Positions 8,474-17,706 of a stretch of DNA of 64,000 nt are shown here, in pieces. Position 1 is the stretch's first letter; each line of letters begins with the position of its first letter. This DNA comes from Alphaproteobacteria bacterium 65-37 (GTDB lineage: Bacteria; Pseudomonadota; Alphaproteobacteria; Reyranellales; Reyranellaceae). Location: positions 62,001 through 126,000 of the forward strand of contig MKRV01000286.1 of the NCBI GenBank assembly GCA_001897995.1. The letters run 5' to 3'. The notes beneath the pieces were generated by a model that did no database searches, had not been told where the DNA came from, and saw only the letters and a list, made by a program, of their open reading frames with translations. The translations under genes were made by a program, and so were the position numbers.

Positions 8474-9664
8474 TCATCCCATCTGCTGCTTGCGGCGGGC
8501 TTCCGACCAAGGCTGCCTGGCCGTCGGGTCGAGGTCGCGCGGCAAGCCGAGCATGCGTTCGGCGACGACGTTCTTCAGAACCTCCTGCGTGCCGACGCCC
8601 AGGGTGACCGCCTGGCTGAACCAGAAAGCGTGATCCCAATCGTCGTAGGGATCGTCGCCGGCGAGCTGCGAGGGAAATGGCTTTTCGCCGGCGATCATGC
8701 CGCGCGCGCCCTGGGAACGCTTGGCGAGATCGACGACGCGCTGGCCGTGCGGCGCTGCCAGCATCTTGTGAATGGCGCCTTCGGGTCCCGGTGCCTGGGC
8801 GTTCATGCGGTCGCTTAGCGCGCGATAGGCCAGCAGTCGCAGGATCTCGCCCTCGACATAGACCTGGGCGGCCTCGTCGCGCAGCGCACCGTCCTGGAGG
8901 GCGCCGACCTCGGCAAGACCTTCGATCAGCTCGCGCGCCGACGGACCATGGCCCCAGATGGCGCCGGGTCGCGACAGCGCCACGCGCTCGGTCTGGAGCT
9001 GTGTGGTGCAGAGAGCCCAGCCGTCGCCTTCCCGGCCGAGAAGACGGTCGGCCGGGATGCGCACGTCTTCGAGAAAGACTTCATTGTACTCGTTCTCGTG
9101 CGCCGACATGTCGATGATCGGCCGTATGCGGATGCCCGGCATGTCCATGTCGACCAGGAACTCCGAGAGGCCCTTGTGCTTGGGCTGGTCGGGATCGGTG
9201 CGGGCCACGAGCACGCCGACCTTCGCCTTGTGCGCCAGCGAGGTCCAGATCTTGTGGCCTTTCACGACGTAGTGGTCACCGTCGCGGCGCGCCACCGTAC
9301 GCAGGGCGCCGAGATCGGAGCCGCCCGACGGTTCGCTGAACAGCATGCACCAGACATGCTCGCCCGACAGCGCCGGCCACAGGAAGTCCCGGCGCTGCGC
9401 CTCGGTGCCGTGCGTCAACAGCGACTGCGCGCAGTTGTTGATCGCGACCGGATTGCGCGGGACATGCACTCCGGCCCGCTTGATCTCCTGGTCGATGATG
9501 AGCTGCAGCTCGGCGTCGGCTTCCAGCCCCCAGGGCTTCGGCCAGTGCGGCACCACGAAACCGGCCTGCGCCAGCGCGAGGCCGGACGGATGGGGATTGG
9601 CCTCGAACCACGCCCGTATCGGGCCGCGGCGGGGATGGTCTTCACCCGGCAACTCGAAATCCAT
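8474..9664 (-). CDS. Acyl-CoA dehydrogenase (long form)
   Basis: This is a 396-residue FAD-dependent dehydrogenase. It shows the flavin-contact segment MLFSEPSGGSDLGALRT, KIWTSLAHKAKVGVLVARTD in the beta domain and NEVFLEDVRIPADRLLG. It lies 3 bases upstream of the second dehydrogenase gene and 10 bases downstream of the acyl-CoA ligase. The two products probably act together on a CoA-activated acid made by that ligase. The C-terminal LDPTARQPWSEARRKQQMG tail is typical of many such paired dehydrogenases. Confidence 0.87.
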   Translation of the reverse strand: MDFELPGEDHPRRGPIRAWFEANPHPSGLALAQAGFVVPHWPKPWGLEADAELQLIIDQEIKRAGVHVPRNPVAINNCAQSLLTHGTEAQRRDFLWPALSGEHVWCMLFSEPSGGSDLGALRTVARRDGDHYVVKGHKIWTSLAHKAKVGVLVARTDPDQPKHKGLSEFLVDMDMPGIRIRPIIDMSAHENEYNEVFLEDVRIPADRLLGREGDGWALCTTQLQTERVALSRPGAIWGHGPSARELIEGLAEVGALQDGALRDEAAQVYVEGEILRLLAYRALSDRMNAQAPGPEGAIHKMLAAPHGQRVVDLAKRSQGARGMIAGEKPFPSQLAGDDPYDDWDHAFWFSQAVTLGVGTQEVLKNVVAERMLGLPRDLDPTARQPWSEARRKQQMG

Positions 9665-9674
9665 CGCCTTCTCC

Positions 9675-11297
9675 CTAGGCTGCCACGGAGACGTAATCCT
9701 TGAACTGCCGGCGCAGGGTCACCTTGTGGACCTTGCCCGTCGCCGTCATCGGCAGCGCCTCGACGAACGCCACGTCGGCCGGCAGCCACCACGACGCCAT
9801 CCTGGGACGCAGGAACTCGATCAGCTCGGCCGCCGCCACTTGGCTGTCGGACCGGCGGACGACGACCAGCAGCGGCCGTTCCTGCCAGCGCGGATGGGCG
9901 ACGCCGATCACCGCAGCCTGAGCCACGGCGGGATGGCCCATGGCGGCGCCTTCGATGGCGGCGCTGCTGATCCATTCGCCGCCGGACTTGATGACGTCCT
10001 TGGAGCGGTCGACCAGCTCGACCGTGCCGTCGCGGTGGAGCTTCGCCACGTCGCCGGTCTGCAGCCAGCCATCGACAACCGATGCTTCCTGCTTCAGGTA
10101 GGCGCCGGTCACCAGCGGGCCGCGCGCCTGGAGGTGACCGAACGCCACGCCGTCATTGGGCAATACCGTGCCGTCGTCGTCGACGATGCGCAGCCGGGTG
10201 CCGAAGGCGACCCTGCCCTGGCGCAGCTTCTGGTCGATGCGCGTGTCGAAGGGCGCCTCGGCGAGACCGGGCGGCATCGAGCATTTGGTGACGCCGAGCG
10301 CCTCCGTCATGCCCCAGCAATGCGCCACCTCGATGCCGTGGCGCTGCTCCAGGGCCTCGACCAGCGAACGCGGCGGCGTCGTGCCGGCGACCAGCGCGGC
10401 ACGCATCGACGGCAGTTTCAGGCCGTTGCGATCGAGATGATCGACCAAGGTCATCCACACGGTCGGCACACAGGCCGCCATGGTGACGCGCTCCGCCGCC
10501 ATCAGCTCGTAGAGCTTGTCGGGCTCGAAATTGCGGCCGGGCAGCACCAGGGCGTGCCCGCTGAGCGGCGCGGTATAGACCATCTGCCAGCCGTTGCCAT
10601 GGAACATCGGTGCGATCGGCATCACCGCCTCGCGCGCGCCGGACCGGTAACCGCCGATCATGTCGGCCGTGCTCATCACCAGGGCGCTCAGGATCGTCGA
10701 GCGATGGGTGTTGACCACGCCCTTGGGCTGGCCAGTGGTGCCCGAGGTGTAGCAGATCACCGAGGCCTGGCGTTCGTCGAAGCTCGGCCAGGCATAGTCG
10801 TCGTCCTCGGCCGCCAGCAGCGCCTCGTAGGACAGGAGATCTAGACTCGATCGCGGCGGAACGGGATCGACACTCATGTAGATCCAGCCTTTCACGCGCG
10901 GCGTGCGTGGCGCCAGCTTTTCGGCGATCGCCAGCGTGCCGGCGTCGAGGCAGATCCAGGAATCCTCGGCATGGTCGACGATGTAGGCGAGCTGGTCCTC
11001 GAACAGTCGGGGATTGATGGTGTGCAGGACCGCGCCCGTCCCGGACACGCCGTAGAACAGCTCGAAGTGATGGTGGGTGTTCCAAGCCAGCGAGCCGACG
11101 CGATCGCCCGGCCGGACACCCAGCGTCGCCAGAGCCTTGGCCAGCCGCTTGGCGCGGCTGTGGGCCTCGCCGTAGGTGGTGCGATGGATACCCCCCTCGG
11201 CCGTGCGTGCCACGATCTCGACCGTGCCGTGGATGCGCGCCGCATGCTCGATGATCGAGGTCACCAGCAAGGGTTCGTCCATCATCAATCCGCGCAT
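9675..11297 (-). CDS. AMP-forming acyl-CoA ligase (fatty acid or aryl acid)
   Basis: This 540-residue ANL-superfamily enzyme activates a carboxylic acid with ATP and CoA. The P-loop-like motif [12 protein letters not shown] is at 183-194. HCWGMTE (A5 region), [21 protein letters not shown] (hinge region) and a C-terminal [13 protein letters not shown] with the catalytic Lys are all present. Overall it resembles AlkK-like medium or long-chain acyl-CoA synthetases. GGAGGAGACAGCC precedes ATG 11297; ATG 11285 is an alternative. Its place between TetR and two acyl-CoA dehydrogenases suggests beta-oxidation of a side chain or ring-derived acid. Confidence 0.88.
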   Translation of the reverse strand: MRGLMMDEPLLVTSIIEHAARIHGTVEIVARTAEGGIHRTTYGEAHSRAKRLAKALATLGVRPGDRVGSLAWNTHHHFELFYGVSGTGAVLHTINPRLFEDQLAYIVDHAEDSWICLDAGTLAIAEKLAPRTPRVKGWIYMSVDPVPPRSSLDLLSYEALLAAEDDDYAWPSFDERQASVICYTSGTTGQPKGVVNTHRSTILSALVMSTADMIGGYRSGAREAVMPIAPMFHGNGWQMVYTAPLSGHALVLPGRNFEPDKLYELMAAERVTMAACVPTVWMTLVDHLDRNGLKLPSMRAALVAGTTPPRSLVEALEQRHGIEVAHCWGMTEALGVTKCSMPPGLAEAPFDTRIDQKLRQGRVAFGTRLRIVDDDGTVLPNDGVAFGHLQARGPLVTGAYLKQEASVVDGWLQTGDVAKLHRDGTVELVDRSKDVIKSGGEWISSAAIEGAAMGHPAVAQAAVIGVAHPRWQERPLLVVVRRSDSQVAAAELIEFLRPRMASWWLPADVAFVEALPMTATGKVHKVTLRRQFKDYVSVAA

Positions 11298-11315
11298 GGC
11301 TGTCTCCTCCGCCGG

Positions 11316-11987
11316 TTAGCGCGTCTTCCCGATGTAGTCCTCGATGATTCGCCGCCACAGTCCGAGCAGACGGTCGAACCGCGCTGGCTCGTTCTGCCAC
11401 AGCATGCGCACGGCGAGGCCGCGCACGAGACCGAGCGTCAGCCACAGCACGTCGTCGGCCGTCTGCTTCGGCATGCCATGCGCGATCAACGCCTGGCGCC
11501 AAGCCTGCTCGGCCGGCAGACGGGCATTGCGCACCATGTCCATGAGCTGTTCGCGGAAGCGCTTGCTGTTGATCGAGGTCGCGATGTCGAGCGAGATGAA
11601 GAACGCCGTGGAAAAGAAGAACTCCCGCGCGTCGTCGATCACCTTCTCCAGCAGATCGTCGCCCTTCTTGATGGCAAGCGCCCGGCTGCAGCTGGTTTCG
11701 AGCACGTTGTGGAAGACGTGCTCCATGGTGGCGTAGACCAGCTTCTCCTTGGTCCTGAAATGATGGAGCTGGGCGCCGCGCGATACCCCGGCCGCCTTCG
11801 CGACGTCGGCGGTGCGAAAATGGGCATAGCCCTTCTTGCGCAGCACCTCGACGGCGGCGTCGAGGACGCGGGTCCGCGTCTCCTCGGTCCGTTCGGCCTG
11901 CGTGCGCCGCTTGGCTCGCCGCACGCGCACGAGCCCGCCATTGCGCCTGCCCGTTCGCTCGCCGCCCGTCCGCTCGACCAGAGACAC
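11316..11987 (-). CDS. TetR-family transcriptional regulator
   Basis: The 223-residue protein has an N-terminal HTH domain (about residues 40-85: RVLDAAVEVLRKKGYAHFRTADVAKAAGVSRGAQLHHFRTKEKLV) after a basic, low-complexity lead of about 35 residues. An all-helical ligand domain follows. Lying 6 bases after the binding-protein gene and 18 before the ligase, it is embedded in the operon it probably controls. Its inducer may be a CoA thioester or the free acid. A start further inside the frame is possible. Confidence 0.88.
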   Translation of the reverse strand: MSLVERTGGERTGRRNGGLVRVRRAKRRTQAERTEETRTRVLDAAVEVLRKKGYAHFRTADVAKAAGVSRGAQLHHFRTKEKLVYATMEHVFHNVLETSCSRALAIKKGDDLLEKVIDDAREFFFSTAFFISLDIATSINSKRFREQLMDMVRNARLPAEQAWRQALIAHGMPKQTADDVLWLTLGLVRGLAVRMLWQNEPARFDRLLGLWRRIIEDYIGKTR

Positions 11988-11993
11988 GCCCGG

Positions 11994-13193
11994 CTACTCC
12001 GCCTTGATATATTCGACGGAACCCCAGCCCTTGCCGTCGAAGCGCGAGAGCTGGAAGCCATGATAGAGGCGATAATCCTCCGGCGTATTGCCGAGCTTGA
12101 TGCCGGGCAGCAGCAGCGACAGCGTGACGTCCTTCAAGGTGGTTGCCTTCTTGAGCAGGTTCTCGCGCGTGAGCTCGTTGCCGGCGGCCTTCAGCACGTG
12201 CTCGACCATCTGGGCATTGACGTAGCCCGACACGCCGATCGCGTCCAAGGCCGATTCGTTGGGCGCGTATTTCTTCATGAAGGCGAAGTAATCGAGCATT
12301 TCCTGGTCCTTGTCCCAGGTCGGATCGCCCGGCTCCTTAAAATACTGTGCCGTCATCACACCGACCGACTTGTCGAAGCCCGCGACCTTCAGCACGGCCT
12401 GCACCGAGCTGCCGGGGCTGGCGATGAACTGCATGGGCTTCCAATTGAGCTCGTTAGCCTTGCGGATCGCCTGAGCCGCAAACTTCGGCGTGCTGAAGTT
12501 CATGAAGACATTGGCGCCCGATCCGGCGAGCGAGATGATCTGCGAATCCACGGTCGGATCGGTGAGCTCGTAGCTCGCCTCGGCCACGATCAGTTTGGCA
12601 TTGGCCTCGCCCAGCGCCTTTTTCAATCCCTTGAGGAAGTCCTTACCGTAGTCGTCGCTCTGGTAGAGCACCGCGATCTTGGGTGCCGGCAGCGTCTTCT
12701 TGGCATAGCGGGCGAAGCCGATCGCTTCGGTCTCGAACGACGGATAGAACGGCACCGTCCAGGGATACTGCTTGGGATCGTTGAACTTGCTGCCGCCCGC
12801 CGAGATCAGGAGCTGCGGCACCTTCTTCGAATTGAGGTAACGCTGCGTGGCCGAGTTGGTCGGCGTGCCGACAGTGCCGACCTCGGCCAGAACATTGTCC
12901 TCCTCGACGAGCTTGCGCGACGCCTCCAGTGCCTTGGGCGGGCTGAAACCGTTGTCGAGCACGATGAACCGGATCTTGCGGCCGTTGATGCCGCCCCGCT
13001 CGTTGAGGGCGTTGAAGTAGGCACCCTCGACGCGGCTGTAGATACCGAAGGCCGAAGCCGGTCCGCTGAACGGCGCACTCTGGCCGATCTTGATCTCGCT
13101 GTCGGTGACGCCCGGCCCGTATTTCTTGTCCTGTGCGTGACCGGTCGATGTCACGAGCCCAGCCGCGAGCAGCGCCGCAATCAATGCGCGCAT
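11994..13193 (-). CDS. ABC-transporter periplasmic binding protein, branched-chain amino acid (LivK) type
   Basis: The 399-residue product has a signal peptide (MRALIAALLAAGLVTSTGHA). The periplasmic-binding type I fold begins GVTDSEIKIGQSAPFSGPASAFG. Many proteins of this type in catabolic clusters bind aromatic acids rather than amino acids. GGAGGGAACC upstream of ATG 13193 fixes the start, although the frame stays open far upstream. No permease or ATPase gene is in the window, so it must work with a transporter encoded elsewhere. It is the first gene of the minus-strand ligase and dehydrogenase operon and diverges from the LigB-type dioxygenase. Confidence 0.9.
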   Translation of the reverse strand: MRALIAALLAAGLVTSTGHAQDKKYGPGVTDSEIKIGQSAPFSGPASAFGIYSRVEGAYFNALNERGGINGRKIRFIVLDNGFSPPKALEASRKLVEEDNVLAEVGTVGTPTNSATQRYLNSKKVPQLLISAGGSKFNDPKQYPWTVPFYPSFETEAIGFARYAKKTLPAPKIAVLYQSDDYGKDFLKGLKKALGEANAKLIVAEASYELTDPTVDSQIISLAGSGANVFMNFSTPKFAAQAIRKANELNWKPMQFIASPGSSVQAVLKVAGFDKSVGVMTAQYFKEPGDPTWDKDQEMLDYFAFMKKYAPNESALDAIGVSGYVNAQMVEHVLKAAGNELTRENLLKKATTLKDVTLSLLLPGIKLGNTPEDYRLYHGFQLSRFDGKGWGSVEYIKAE

Positions 13194-13298
13194 GGTTCCC
13201 TCCTCTGCGCCAGCCTCTCGACGGGCCGGTCGCGATTCAGTTAAAAACAGTCCGTCCTGCTTGTAAACAAAAAATCTACCATTTGTTAGGAAACGCCC
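13194..13298. promoter_or_regulatory. Divergent promoter region with an AT-rich core
   Basis: These 105 bases separate the binding-protein operon (minus) from the LigB-type dioxygenase operon (plus). The segment 13245-13285 is strikingly AT-rich for this genome. CTACCATTTGTTAG at 13276-13289 matches CGAACAACTGTTAG in the other divergent promoter (17683-17696) at 10 of 14 positions, including TGTTAG. It may be a shared operator for one of the two TetR proteins. Confidence 0.45.
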
Positions 13299-14345
13299 AT
13301 GGCCGAGATTCTTGCTCTTGGTATTTCGCACTATCCGCCACTCTGGGGTCCGGACGAGCGCATGGCCTGGATCCTGAAGCGCATGCTGCAGAACCCGAAG
13401 CTGCCCGCAGCACTGCGAACGCCCGCAGGCTGGCCCGAGCCGATGCGCGTCGAATGGGGAGATGACGAAGGCAAGGCGGCGGCGGCACGTCATCGCGAGA
13501 CGCTGGTGACGTGGCTCGCCAAGACCCGCGCCGCGCTCGATGCCTTCAAGCCCGACTTCGTGCTGATGTGGGGCGACGACCAGTACGAGAACTTTCGGGA
13601 GGACGTCGTGCCGCCCTACTGCATCGCCGCCTACGACCGCTTCAAGTTCGCCACGCCGGCCGGCAATGTGTGGGGCGAGACGGACAAGATCTTCGACCTG
13701 CCGGGCCATCCCCGGGCCGCCAAGATGCTGGCGACGCAGTTGATCGAGGAAGGCTTCGACACGGCCTATGCCTACAAGCCGCTGCATCATCCGCTGGGGC
13801 ACGCCTTCACCAACGCGGTGCTCTACCTCGACTACGACCGTCGGGGCTTCGACTATCCGATCGTGCCGTTCGCGATCAATTGCTACGGCCGCAGGGTCCT
13901 GGCGCAGCGCGGCGGATTGCCGGTGTTCGATCGCGAGATCGCCGAAGCCGACCTCGATCCGCCGGCGCCGACACCCCGGCGTCTGTTCGACCTCGGGGCG
14001 GCGACGGCACGCATTCTGGCCCGCTCGCCGTGGCGTGTGGCGCTGCTGGCGTCGTCCGGCTGGAGCCACGCCTTCCTGACGGCCAAGAACAACTTCCTGT
14101 GGCCCGACACGCCGGCCGACCGCCGGATGTACGAGGCCCTGGCACGCGGCGACTGGCAGACCTGGCGTGAGATGACCGGCGTGGCGGTCGAGGACAGCGG
14201 CCAGCAGGAGATCCTGAACTGGTCATGCCTGGCCGGCGCGATGAGCGCACTGGAGCGCAAGCCGCGGGAGACCGGCTTCGTCGATACCTGGATCTTCAAC
14301 TCTTCCAAGGCCTTCCTGATCGCGCCGCCGGGAGGCCGGCCATGA
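13299..14345 (+). CDS. LigB-type (class III) extradiol ring-cleavage dioxygenase, catalytic subunit
   Basis: The 348-residue protein resembles the catalytic subunits of class III extradiol dioxygenases, non-haem Fe(II) enzymes that open catecholic rings. ILALGISHYPPL near the N-terminus carries a conserved His (His11). WGDDQYENF (91-99), PLHHPLGHAF (161-170) and ASSGWSHAF (251-259) supply further candidate His and acidic ligands. The next gene (SDR) overlaps its stop by four bases (ATGA), indicating translational coupling. The substrate may be the diol made by one of the Rieske systems. It could also be a non-catabolic member of the superfamily. Confidence 0.75.
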   Translation: MAEILALGISHYPPLWGPDERMAWILKRMLQNPKLPAALRTPAGWPEPMRVEWGDDEGKAAAARHRETLVTWLAKTRAALDAFKPDFVLMWGDDQYENFREDVVPPYCIAAYDRFKFATPAGNVWGETDKIFDLPGHPRAAKMLATQLIEEGFDTAYAYKPLHHPLGHAFTNAVLYLDYDRRGFDYPIVPFAINCYGRRVLAQRGGLPVFDREIAEADLDPPAPTPRRLFDLGAATARILARSPWRVALLASSGWSHAFLTAKNNFLWPDTPADRRMYEALARGDWQTWREMTGVAVEDSGQQEILNWSCLAGAMSALERKPRETGFVDTWIFNSSKAFLIAPPGGRP

Positions 14346-15184
14346 AGCCCGCCCCCAAGCTCGGAGGTCGGGTGGCGATCGTCACCGGCACCAGCCCGAA
14401 TATCGGCGGCGGCATCGCCGAAGGTCTGGCCGCCGAGGGCGCCATCGTCGTCGCCGTCGACAGCATCGCCGCCAATGCCCACGACTGCGCCGACTACATC
14501 GCGAAGAACGGTGGCCAGGCGCTTGGGCTGGTGTGCGATGTCACCGACGAGGCTCAGGTCGAGGTGACGATCGGGGCCGTTCTGAGGACATTCGGGCGCG
14601 TCGACATCCTCGTGAACAACGCCGCCTTCTTCAACAAGAAGGGCGTGCTCGACATGTCCTATGCTGAATTCGATAAGCAGAGCGGCGTGATTCTGGGCGG
14701 GGCATTCCTGTTCACCAAGCACGCCGCCCGGGCGATGATGGGCAGAAGCGGTGCGGCGCCGGGTGGCGTCGTCATCAACATCATCTCGACCGCAGGTCAC
14801 CAGGGCGAGCCGGGCAACATCGCCTACTCCACCGCCAAGGCGGGATTGCTGAACTTCACCCGTTCGGCGGCAATGGAGCTGGTCGGCCATGGCATCCGGG
14901 TCAACAGCCTGACGCCGACCGCCACCGACCCGTCGGAATCCTTCGAGCGCGCCCGGCGCTGGGGCCGCGCGGTGGAAAAGCCCCCCGGTATCGACAAGGT
15001 GATGCGGCCGTTCCGGGAGGGCATCCCGATGAAGAAGCTGCCGGTGCCCAGCGACTACGGCCGGGCGGTTGCCTTCCTCGCTTCGGACGATGCCGCGATG
15101 ATCACCGGGACGGACCTGCGGGTCGACGCCGGCGCCGTGGCCCGCTACTGGGCCTGGGATCCGAAAGCCGGCGCGACGGTTTGA
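14342..15184 (+). CDS. SDR-family dehydrogenase (twin of the gene at 21175)
   Basis: This 280-residue Rossmann-fold oxidoreductase has TGTSPNIGGGIAEG (residues 15-28) as a variant of the TGxxxGxG nucleotide loop, NNAA near 92-95, and catalytic Ser149, Tyr162 and Lys166 (YSTAK). The C-terminus ends in VARYWAWDP. By eye it is about 60 percent identical to the SDR at 21175, including long unbroken blocks, so the two are clear paralogues. Coupled to a ring-cleavage dioxygenase, it may oxidise a cis-dihydrodiol or a hydroxylated intermediate. That role is an inference. Confidence 0.85.
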   Translation: MKPAPKLGGRVAIVTGTSPNIGGGIAEGLAAEGAIVVAVDSIAANAHDCADYIAKNGGQALGLVCDVTDEAQVEVTIGAVLRTFGRVDILVNNAAFFNKKGVLDMSYAEFDKQSGVILGGAFLFTKHAARAMMGRSGAAPGGVVINIISTAGHQGEPGNIAYSTAKAGLLNFTRSAAMELVGHGIRVNSLTPTATDPSESFERARRWGRAVEKPPGIDKVMRPFREGIPMKKLPVPSDYGRAVAFLASDDAAMITGTDLRVDAGAVARYWAWDPKAGATV

Positions 15185-15206
15185 GACGTCGCTTCTGACG
15201 GAAGAC

Positions 15207-15824
15207 CTACGGTTTCACGATCCCGTTGGTCAGCACGCCCATCAGCTCGTCGGCGATCTCGTCGGGGGTCAGCGGGCCCTTGGGATCGTACCATTCGGCG
15301 ACCCAGGTCAGGGCCCCCATGGTGAGCATGCGCACGACCGAGGGATCGAAGCCGCCGCGCAGCAGGTCTTCACGCTGAGCCTCGCGCAGCAGCCGGGCGA
15401 AGATCGCGGCATAGTCGCGCTCCTGCTGCATGTGGTGGTCGCGCAAGCGCTTGGGCAGGCGACGAATCGCCTTGAGCCGCGACGAAAAGTGATGCCGTAG
15501 CGTGTATTTGAGATGGGCGCCGAGGGCGGCGCGCAGACGGACCAGCGCCGAGCTGTCGGCCCCGGCCTCGGCGATCGCCGCCATCACCTCCTCGCGTGCG
15601 CCACCGACGCCGCGCTCCAGGACGGCGCGCAGGATCTCGTCGCGCGAGGAGAAGTGATAGTAGATGCTGCCGGCTTCGATCTTCGCCGCCGCGGCGATGC
15701 GGCGGACCGTGACGTGGTCGGTGCCGTGTTCCTGAAACAGGCGGGTCGCGACCTCTATCAGCCGCGCCCGCGTCTTGTCTGCCTTGGTCAGCTTGCCATT
15801 GGCCGCCTGAACGCCCGTCTGCAT
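15207..15824 (-). CDS. TetR-family transcriptional regulator
   Basis: The 205-residue protein has an N-terminal HTH (LIEVATRLFQEHGTDHVTVRRIAAAAKIEAGSIYYHFSSRDEIL) and a helical C-terminal domain. Start 15824 was chosen because its ATG overlaps the stop of the oxygenase beta gene as TGATG, a re-initiation arrangement; the upstream open frame is not needed. It is the last gene of the operon alpha-beta-tetR and probably controls it from the divergent promoter near 17.65 kb. Confidence 0.88.
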   Translation of the reverse strand: MQTGVQAANGKLTKADKTRARLIEVATRLFQEHGTDHVTVRRIAAAAKIEAGSIYYHFSSRDEILRAVLERGVGGAREEVMAAIAEAGADSSALVRLRAALGAHLKYTLRHHFSSRLKAIRRLPKRLRDHHMQQERDYAAIFARLLREAQREDLLRGGFDPSVVRMLTMGALTWVAEWYDPKGPLTPDEIADELMGVLTNGIVKP

Positions 15825-16342
15825 CAGACGATGATAGTCAACTTCCCGGGGTAAAGCATGTCCATGCTGAGGATGGACCGCTTGGACCTGATCCGGAAGG
15901 GCTCGGTGCGGCAATCGATGCGGTAGAGGTGCTTACCGTAGTAGGTATCGACCACACCGCGCTTGGCGCGGTAGGTGACGAAATTGCAGGCGACATCTGC
16001 CACCCCGTCGGTGACGGCTATGACGCGCACGTTGCTGATCATGTGGCGCTGCTGGGAGCGCGGAAACTCCGAATGCGCCTCCTTCTTGGTGAGCCGCACC
16101 ACCCGCTCGCGCAGCCGTACATAGTCGTCGGCGATGTAAAAAAGCGACGAGGCCGAATCGCTCTCGTCCGAACCGGTCGGCGGCACCTCGTAGGTGGCGC
16201 CTTCGGCGAACAGGGCAAACCATTCCTCGACCTTCCACTCGTCGAGCAGGTCGGCCTCGAAATAGAGAAAATCCTCGATACGGCCGCGCAGTGCCGCCGG
16301 GTCGCTGCGCAAGGCGGGAGCCAGGCCCGCGTCGCCGTTCAC
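15824..16342 (-). CDS. Aromatic-ring-hydroxylating dioxygenase, beta (small) subunit
   Basis: This 172-residue NTF2-like subunit supports the alpha3beta3 oxygenase and carries no metal. Typical sequence: EDFLYFEADLLDEWKVEEWFALFAEGATYEVPP, then KKEAHSEFPRSQQRHMISNVRV and a C-terminal RIRSKRSILSMDM. A GTG at 16342 overlaps the alpha-subunit stop (GTGA) and is preceded by GGGAG; an in-frame ATG at 16369 lacks a binding site. It is a paralogue of the beta subunit at 25031, sharing AHSEFP and RHMISNV. Confidence 0.88.
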   Translation of the reverse strand: MNGDAGLAPALRSDPAALRGRIEDFLYFEADLLDEWKVEEWFALFAEGATYEVPPTGSDESDSASSLFYIADDYVRLRERVVRLTKKEAHSEFPRSQQRHMISNVRVIAVTDGVADVACNFVTYRAKRGVVDTYYGKHLYRIDCRTEPFRIRSKRSILSMDMLYPGKLTIIV

Positions 16343-17622
16343 AGACCGGCTCCCATGCGGCTGCGCCATTGGCGCCAGAAGCAGCGCATCTGCTCCTCGT
16401 CGTCGTTCATCGGCGGGCCCTGACGGGGCATGCCCTTGGAGATGTCGTTCCAGCCGACCTCGCGCATGTTGGAATAGCCGCGCTGACAGTTCTCCAGCGC
16501 CTCCTGGTCATCCGGCGTGGCGAAGCCGCCCGGCCCCAGGAATTCGAGGAAATTGAACAGGCGGAGCTTGCGCAGCTCGTGATCCTCGCCGCGCGGCCCC
16601 AGCGCCCAGGCGCTCACCGTCATCTTGTTCGGCGCCGAGGGCATGAAGGTTCGCACGGTGATCGCCATGATGTCGTTGATCACCAGATTGGGGAAAATCA
16701 GCATGTTGCGGCTGAACTCGGCGATGCGTGTGCCGCGCTCCTCCCCGAAGCGCTGGATCAGGCCGGCACGCAATCGCTCGACGACCTCGCGCTTCTCCTC
16801 GCCCCACGACGGCACCCAGCGCGCGACCGGCCGGCCCCACGGCGAGGCATACTCGATCACCGCGTGGCCGTTGCCGAGATCGGTCATGCCGCTGGCGCCG
16901 AAATGGCCGGCACCCGCCTCCATGCGCAGGCTGCCGATGTTCTTCAGGTAGTCGAAGTAGGTATTGTGCACCGGAAAGCCGTGGAACGCGTCGATGCTGT
17001 TCTCGGCCAGCAGCTTCCAGTTAGCGTTGATGACGTATTGCTGCCCCGATCCGACGATCTCCATGCCGGCCTCGGCATGGTCGGCCACCATGTCGATGTA
17101 GTCCTTGGCGCCGGCGAGGTAGTCCGATAGCGAGATCGCGTTCCTGTCGAAGTTCACGAACCAGAAGTCGCGATGGCTCTCCAGCCGCGGCACCTGGACG
17201 AGATCGGCGCAGCCGCCGCCATAATGTTCCTTGCCGTAATTGCCCTCGTCGAAGCGCGAGGCGAACCGGCCGTTCACGTTGAACGACCAGCCGTGATAAA
17301 AGCAGCGGAACGACAGCGCATTTCCCTTCTTCTCGCGCACCACCATGGCGCCACGATGCGGACAGGTGTTGAGGAAGGCGCGCACGACACCGGCGCGGTC
17401 GCGATTGAAGATCAGCTCGCGTGCGCCGACATTGCGGGTGACGAAGTCGCAATTATTGGCAATCTCCGAGCCATGTCCGACATAGAGCCAGCAACGGTCG
17501 AAGATGCCGCGGCGCTCGGCCTCGAGCACGGTCTCGTCGGTGAAAGCATGGCGTGAGACGCGGAACAGGTGCCGGGCGCGGTCTTCGACGACCATTTCCG
17601 GCGTCGTCAGGATGGTATCCAC
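16339..17622 (-). CDS. Rieske aromatic-ring-hydroxylating dioxygenase, alpha (large) subunit
   Basis: The 427-residue catalytic subunit has a Rieske [2Fe-2S] site CPHRGA...CFYHGW (Cys87, His89, Cys107, His110). The mononuclear iron motif is D-x2-H-x4-H in NSIDAFHGFPVHNTYFDY (bridging Asp211, His214, His219). The third, acidic ligand lies further along. With the beta subunit and the ferredoxin reductase and ferredoxin encoded divergently at 17707-19250 it forms a complete three-component dioxygenase. The closest recognisable group is the benzoate/p-cumate-like large subunits; the substrate is unknown. The second set at 23742 is a paralogue. Confidence 0.93.
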   Translation of the reverse strand: MDTILTTPEMVVEDRARHLFRVSRHAFTDETVLEAERRGIFDRCWLYVGHGSEIANNCDFVTRNVGARELIFNRDRAGVVRAFLNTCPHRGAMVVREKKGNALSFRCFYHGWSFNVNGRFASRFDEGNYGKEHYGGGCADLVQVPRLESHRDFWFVNFDRNAISLSDYLAGAKDYIDMVADHAEAGMEIVGSGQQYVINANWKLLAENSIDAFHGFPVHNTYFDYLKNIGSLRMEAGAGHFGASGMTDLGNGHAVIEYASPWGRPVARWVPSWGEEKREVVERLRAGLIQRFGEERGTRIAEFSRNMLIFPNLVINDIMAITVRTFMPSAPNKMTVSAWALGPRGEDHELRKLRLFNFLEFLGPGGFATPDDQEALENCQRGYSNMREVGWNDISKGMPRQGPPMNDDEEQMRCFWRQWRSRMGAGL

Positions 17623-17706
17623 CTTTTCCTCCCTTTTGCCGAACGACTAGACTTTCGCCGATTTTCGAGTCAACAACAATAACGAACAACTGTTAGATTT
17701 TCATCC
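17623..17706. promoter_or_regulatory. Divergent promoter between oxygenase and electron-transfer operons
   Basis: These 84 bases serve alpha-beta-tetR (minus) and reductase-ferredoxin (plus). An AT-rich stretch runs from about 17660 to 17702. AACAACTGTT (17685-17694) is an imperfect palindrome with AACA and TGTT half-sites, a plausible TetR operator. It resembles the element at 13276-13289. Confidence 0.45.

Noticed and set aside
10971-13244. Long open frame opposite the ligase, TetR and binding-protein genes
   Set aside because: The opposite strand carries three genes with clear motifs and ribosome-binding sites; this frame shows only biased composition.
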